A stretch of DNA of 7,878 bases from CAYLOP01 sp964385305 (GTDB taxonomy: Bacteria; Chloroflexota; Anaerolineae; Anaerolineales; E44-bin32). The translations under genes were made by a program, and so were the position numbers. Of the stretch, positions 5,242 to 7,878 are shown piece by piece. The stretch lies in contig CAYLOP010000148.1 of assembly GCA_964385305.1 (NCBI GenBank), positions 1-7,878 of the forward strand, written 5' to 3'. Under the pieces are notes generated by a model. The model saw only the letters and a program-made list of their open reading frames with translations. It did no database searches and was not told the origin of the DNA. Every line of letters begins with the position of its first letter. Positions within the stretch are counted from its first letter, which is position 1.

Positions 5242-7095
5242 TTATCGATGCTGACCGATGAGCATGGATTGAGCGAACGTGGTGTGAAATTGGGGGTGCG
5301 TGGCGAGTTCGAGGTAGCCGATCCGTTCTGCGAGGGCCCGCGCTTCGGCCCGCTTGGTGCGCGAGAGAAGGGCGAGTTTGGCGCCCATCCCGGCAGCGTT
5401 CCCCACCTGGCGGAATCGATCCAGAGGAAGCTCCGGCAGCATGCCAATTGTGATCGCGCTGGCAATGTCGATGTACGTTCCGAACGCTCCGGCGACGATC
5501 ACCTGGTCGATATCTTCCATCCGTAGCCCATTGGCATGGAGGAGTAATTCAATGCCCGTGTGCATGGCACCCTTAGCGAGTTGAAGCTGACGTACGTCTT
5601 GTTGTGCGATGGTGATCGTGTGTTTAGACGCTTCGCCATCCGTTGCGTGGGGGAGGTCACCTTGATCGACAAGTATGAACTCGCGCGCACCGTCCACCGT
5701 GCGGACGCGAGGGTGGTCGCGCATGCGCCCCCGTTTGTCCAGGATGCCGGCGAGGTACAGTTGAGCTATGGCGTCGAGGATACCCGACCCACACAATCCC
5801 ACTGGCGGCGCGCCACCGATAGTTTGGTATTCGAGTCTGTCCTCGAGCAGACGCAGGTGCTCGATGGCGCCGCTTGCGGCTCGCATCCCATGCTTGATGT
5901 GTGCGCCCTCGAAAGCCGGACCGGAGGCGCAGGAGGTGCTGGTCAGCATACCTTGATGTAGCAGACAGATCTCCGTATTGGTCCCGATATCAATCGCCAG
6001 GACGACACCTGGTTGTTGTTCAATCTCAGTAGCGAGGAGCATGGCAATGTGATCTGCGCCCACATACCCTGCGACGTTGGCCAACAGGTGAACATAGCTA
6101 CCAGGCATCAGTGTAAACCCTACGTCGCGGGCTTTCACGTCCAGCGCGGACGAGACCGCGGGTACGTAGGGAGCCCGGGCGAGTTGCCTCAGGGGCAAGC
6201 CAAGAAGAATATGGTGCATCGCTGTGTTGCCAACGATAACAGCGTCCGCGATGTGGGATGGTCTGGCATCGATTCCAACGCAAATCTCGGCGATGGTTTC
6301 GTTCAGAGCTTGGACCACCAATTCTCTGAGGAGCGTGGAGTGGCTCTCGTCCTTCTCGGTGTAGGCGATGCGGGCGATAATGTCTTCACCGTATGCGATC
6401 TGTGGGTTCATTAAACCGTGGGAAGCCAAGGTTCGCCCTGTGTTGAGATTGAGCAGATATACGGCGATCTTGGTGGTTCCCAGATCTACGGCCAAACCCA
6501 GCGGCGGGACGTCGGGTTGGAGAAGCCCAATGATCTCCCGTTCTCGCACGACGACCTGGACGCGCCACTTCCCATTACCGGGATCGACGTGCTCCCGTAG
6601 ATGGGGGGAGATTTGACGTAAAACATCAATATCGATCGATACATTCTCGAGGTCGTGCTGCTGCTCCAGGGCGTCGGTGAGCCTTCCTGAGTCCGATTTG
6701 AGATCGTCGAGTGTTGGTGGAGTCAGGGAAACCTGGTAAGCATGGGTGAGTGGGTTGGGGTCAACAGGCAATTCATCTCCTTCAACTTGCATACGCTGAG
6801 GAGAAGATAATGATTCTGGCGGAACCTGCACTTTGCAATCGCTAAGAGGGATAGTGCAACAGGCCAGCCGGTATCCCTGGTCAATCTTCTCGGGAAGGAG
6901 TAACTCCAGCTCAACGGAGGTCAGCTCCGACACCTCGCCGTCCAATACCTGTACGATGCAACGCCCACACTGACCGTTGCCGCCGCATAGACTCACCAAG
7001 TCAACCCCCAAGGTGCGCGCATGGTCTAACAGCGTCCCCCCTGCTGGAGATTCGCCTCGCCGGCCTACCGGTTCGAAATGAATGAAATGGCTCAT
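5242..7095 (-). CDS. RACE-type protein: 2Fe-2S ferredoxin plus ASKHA ATPase domain (reductive activator of corrinoid enzymes)
   Basis: This is a 617-residue protein, close to the roughly 630 of characterised relatives. Seen: an N-terminal 2Fe-2S ferredoxin domain with Cys37, Cys43 and Cys46 in CGGNGQCGRC and Cys79 in YRLACC, a linker to about residue 195, then an ASKHA ATPase region with GLAVDLGTTKIAVYLL (from residue 200), IVGNTAMHHILLG, VVLAIDIGTNTEICLL, GLCGSGILDAIAQL and VIVAGAFGTYIDIASA. Family knowledge: RACE proteins (RACo, RamA) use ATP to return inactive Co(II) corrinoid proteins to Co(I), serving methyltransferases such as O-demethylases and the corrinoid iron-sulfur protein. No corrinoid partner is in the window, so its target is unknown. 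The start at 7095 follows GAGGAG; in-frame ATGs at 7152 and further upstream add residues without family character. A separate transcription unit from the PaaX operon is likely. Confidence 0.85.
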   Translation of the reverse strand: MSHFIHFEPVGRRGESPAGGTLLDHARTLGVDLVSLCGGNGQCGRCIVQVLDGEVSELTSVELELLLPEKIDQGYRLACCTIPLSDCKVQVPPESLSSPQRMQVEGDELPVDPNPLTHAYQVSLTPPTLDDLKSDSGRLTDALEQQHDLENVSIDIDVLRQISPHLREHVDPGNGKWRVQVVVREREIIGLLQPDVPPLGLAVDLGTTKIAVYLLNLNTGRTLASHGLMNPQIAYGEDIIARIAYTEKDESHSTLLRELVVQALNETIAEICVGIDARPSHIADAVIVGNTAMHHILLGLPLRQLARAPYVPAVSSALDVKARDVGFTLMPGSYVHLLANVAGYVGADHIAMLLATEIEQQPGVVLAIDIGTNTEICLLHQGMLTSTSCASGPAFEGAHIKHGMRAASGAIEHLRLLEDRLEYQTIGGAPPVGLCGSGILDAIAQLYLAGILDKRGRMRDHPRVRTVDGAREFILVDQGDLPHATDGEASKHTITIAQQDVRQLQLAKGAMHTGIELLLHANGLRMEDIDQVIVAGAFGTYIDIASAITIGMLPELPLDRFRQVGNAAGMGAKLALLSRTKRAEARALAERIGYLELATHPQFHTTFAQSMLIGQHR

Positions 7096-7114
7096 GATCT
7101 CCTCATTCAAAATG

Positions 7115-7120
7115 ATTATA
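7115..7120 (-). promoter_or_regulatory. TATAAT -10 box just upstream of the RACE-type gene
   Basis: A perfect TATAAT on the minus strand would place the start point near 7108, only about 13 nt before the ATG at 7095. No good -35 box sits 16-18 nt upstream. If used, the transcript would exclude the inverted repeats at 7247-7295, which would then act as DNA sites rather than as an RNA leader. Confidence 0.3.
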
Positions 7121-7246
7121 CATGAACGAGGATGGATATATTTTCTTTTCATCCATCGACTCCCTTTTATCATGGATACATAAAGCCTGTAGGGGGACAA
7201 GGAGCACGCTCCCGCCGTTGTCGCCAGGTCGGGCGTATTGACCCCC

Positions 7247-7295
7247 CTCCTGGTTCCGCTACCCAGGAGTTAGGATATCATCAGCCAATATCCTA
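7247..7295. repeat. Two adjacent perfect inverted repeats (7-N9-7 and 8-N9-8)
   Basis: CTCCTGG (7247-7253) pairs with CCAGGAG (7263-7269) across 9 nt, and one base later TAGGATAT (7271-7278) pairs with ATATCCTA (7288-7295), again across 9 nt. Both are perfect. They lie 150-200 nt upstream of the RACE-type start. They could be operators for dimeric regulators, or hairpins in a structured leader if transcription starts to the right of them. I see no B12 box or other riboswitch signature. Confidence 0.6.
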
Positions 7296-7363
7296 CTGCG
7301 GATCAGCCATGCAGTTCGACGGTTTGTCAACTTCACGATGAGCCGTGGCTGCCCCTCCAAATG

Positions 7364-7388
7364 CAGAGTGTGATCGCTCTCTGTTTTT
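7364..7388 (+). terminator. Weak plus-strand hairpin followed by TTTTT
   Basis: CAGAG (7364-7368) can pair with CTCTG (7379-7383) and is followed by five T. The stem is short and no plus-strand gene is visible upstream, so this may be coincidence. Confidence 0.22.
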
Positions 7389-7447
7389 CAACTCACAATT
7401 GCAACTAAGAACGATTTAGAATGAAGCCACTTCTGGAGGATCATCAC

Positions 7448-7765
7448 ATGGGGAAAACATGTACTTGTTGCTATAGCTCCTTGGAGTGGATTGAGATCAA
7501 GAATCGAAGGGTTCCAATCGATCGCAAATTGTTAGACTATCCTTGGAAGCCCAGCCTGATAGTTCACCCCCCTTTTCAGGATTCGGTTTCCCACCGCACC
7601 GGCTATGGCGCGATGTCTAACTTGAAGGTCCTTGGCCGCTGTTCGCACCGGATGCTCTTACGGGTGTTCGACCTCGCGCAGAATGCTCGGAGAGTGCGAG
7701 AGCGAAATGAAACTGGATTTCCCACGCTTCGCTCGGGGCGGGCTCATCCAAGCCCCGCTACCTGA
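7448..7765 (+). CDS. Hypothetical protein, 105 residues
   Basis: I do not recognise this protein. In its favour: the ATG at 7448 is preceded by GGAGGA (7435-7440) at an ideal 7-nt gap, and a hairpin-plus-T terminator begins 6 nt after its TGA. A TAGAAT box (7417-7422) could be a -10 element, though no good -35 accompanies it. The N-terminus MGKTCTCCYSSLEWIEIKNR has a CxCC cluster that could bind metal; the C-terminal third is rich in Arg, Pro and Ser and looks less protein-like. No membrane segment or signal peptide is apparent. It would be the only plus-strand protein gene in the window, and it may be a fragment or not coding at all. Confidence 0.32.
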   Translation: MGKTCTCCYSSLEWIEIKNRRVPIDRKLLDYPWKPSLIVHPPFQDSVSHRTGYGAMSNLKVLGRCSHRMLLRVFDLAQNARRVRERNETGFPTLRSGRAHPSPAT

Positions 7766-7771
7766 AAGAAT

Positions 7772-7791
7772 GCACCCGTGAGGGCGCTTTT
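7772..7791 (+). terminator. Rho-independent terminator-like hairpin between convergent gene ends
   Basis: GCACCC (7772-7777) and GGGCGC (7782-7787) form a 6-bp stem with one G-U pair and a 4-nt loop GTGA, followed by TTTT. It lies between the stop of the plus ORF (7765) and the stop of the minus-strand gene (7790-7792), and could serve both directions, although the T run is better on the plus strand. Confidence 0.5.
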
Positions 7792-7878
7792 ACGTTAGGC
7801 CTTGATCGTGAACAGATCTGACGTGGGGGTTGTATCGGTCCATCAACGCCTTGTCCCTGCCGTCGAAAAAGACCTTTC
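7790..7878 (-). CDS. C-terminal end of an unrecognised protein (partial at right edge)
   Basis: The minus strand is open from the window edge to TAA at 7790-7792, giving 28 complete codons with a protein-like reading: KVFFDGRDKALMDRYNPHVR then SVHDQGLT. The other minus-strand frames meet stops sooner. The hairpin terminator just beyond the stop supports a real gene end. I cannot name the family from so short a piece. Confidence 0.4.
   Translation of the reverse strand, partial: KVFFDGRDKALMDRYNPHVRSVHDQGLT

Larger units (their letters stand above)
7096..7447. other. Intergenic region upstream of the RACE-type gene, rich in inverted repeats
   Basis: I find no supportable gene here. It holds a minus-strand TATAAT box (7115-7120), two adjacent perfect inverted repeats (7247-7269 and 7271-7295), a third short one AUCCAU/AUGGAU in the minus-strand transcript that would enclose a GGGAG (about 7146-7178), and a weak plus-strand hairpin with a T run (7364-7388). 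Because the right-hand plus ORF starts at 7448, the region would serve divergent genes if that ORF is real. Confidence 0.5.

Noticed and set aside
5124..5465. 113-codon minus-strand ORF overlapping the end of the RACE-type gene
   Set aside because: It is out of frame with a family-typical C-terminus ending at 5242 and has no recognisable motif or Shine-Dalgarno.
5197..6616. Several plus-strand ORFs of 60-133 codons opposite the RACE-type gene
   Set aside because: They are antisense shadows of a continuous 617-codon gene with clear domains.
7096..7420. Cobalamin riboswitch upstream of the corrinoid-activator gene
   Set aside because: It was suggested by gene function, but I find no B12-box consensus on either strand.
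7560..7790. Group II intron or insertion-sequence end in the hairpin-rich right part
   Set aside because: Short hairpins and repeated CGCACCGG words are present, but there are no terminal repeats, domain V-like sequence or transposase/maturase reading.
1..7878. CRISPR array, phage or toxin-antitoxin system
   Set aside because: I see no regularly spaced repeats, phage genes or paired small toxin-antitoxin ORFs.

Overview
This window reads as part of an anaerobic aromatic-degradation locus from a strict anaerobe. Every confidently recognised gene lies on the minus strand, so transcription runs from right to left. The strongest clue is at the left edge: the first 185 residues of a tungsten enzyme of the aldehyde:ferredoxin oxidoreductase family that I read as BamB, the active-site subunit of the ATP-independent (class II) benzoyl-CoA reductase. 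The genes upstream fit the same pathway: a cyclohexa-1,5-diene-1-carbonyl-CoA hydratase (BamR/Dch-like), an SDR hydroxyacyl-CoA dehydrogenase, a thiolase resembling 3-oxoadipyl-CoA thiolases, and a PaaX-family repressor. Bam-type pathways are known from Desulfobacterota/Geobacter-type bacteria, some Bacillota and probably Chloroflexota. The sequence does not let me choose among them.

Layout, in the order of minus-strand transcription. (1) 7878-7790: the C-terminal tail of an unrecognised gene, convergent with a weak plus-strand ORF (7448-7765), with a hairpin terminator between them. (2) 7447-7096: a non-coding gap with two adjacent perfect inverted repeats (7247-7295) and a TATAAT box close to the next gene. 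(3) 7095-5242: a 617-residue 2Fe-2S/ASKHA protein of the RACE type (reductive activator of corrinoid enzymes). (4) 5241-4514: a decayed stretch with a degenerate tRNA-Leu(UAG)-like sequence (plus strand), a 56-codon gene remnant, and a good promoter for what follows. (5) 4513-<1: a tight operon of paaX-like regulator, thiolase, SDR, hydratase, a broken MvhD/BamF-like gene, then bamB. The last five are 2 to 12 nt apart.

Inferred joint function: BamB (with partners outside the window) reduces benzoyl-CoA to the 1,5-dienoyl-CoA; the hydratase adds water; after ring cleavage (BamQ and BamA are not in the window) the SDR could oxidise 3-hydroxypimelyl-CoA and the thiolase could split 3-oxopimelyl-CoA to glutaryl-CoA and acetyl-CoA. 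The PaaX-like protein, first in the operon, probably represses the set and itself and responds to an aromatic acyl-CoA.

The oddest point is the MvhD/BamF-like gene: it has a TGA in its CNWC motif, lacks about 30 internal codons and changes frame, yet it is still wedged between two intact genes.
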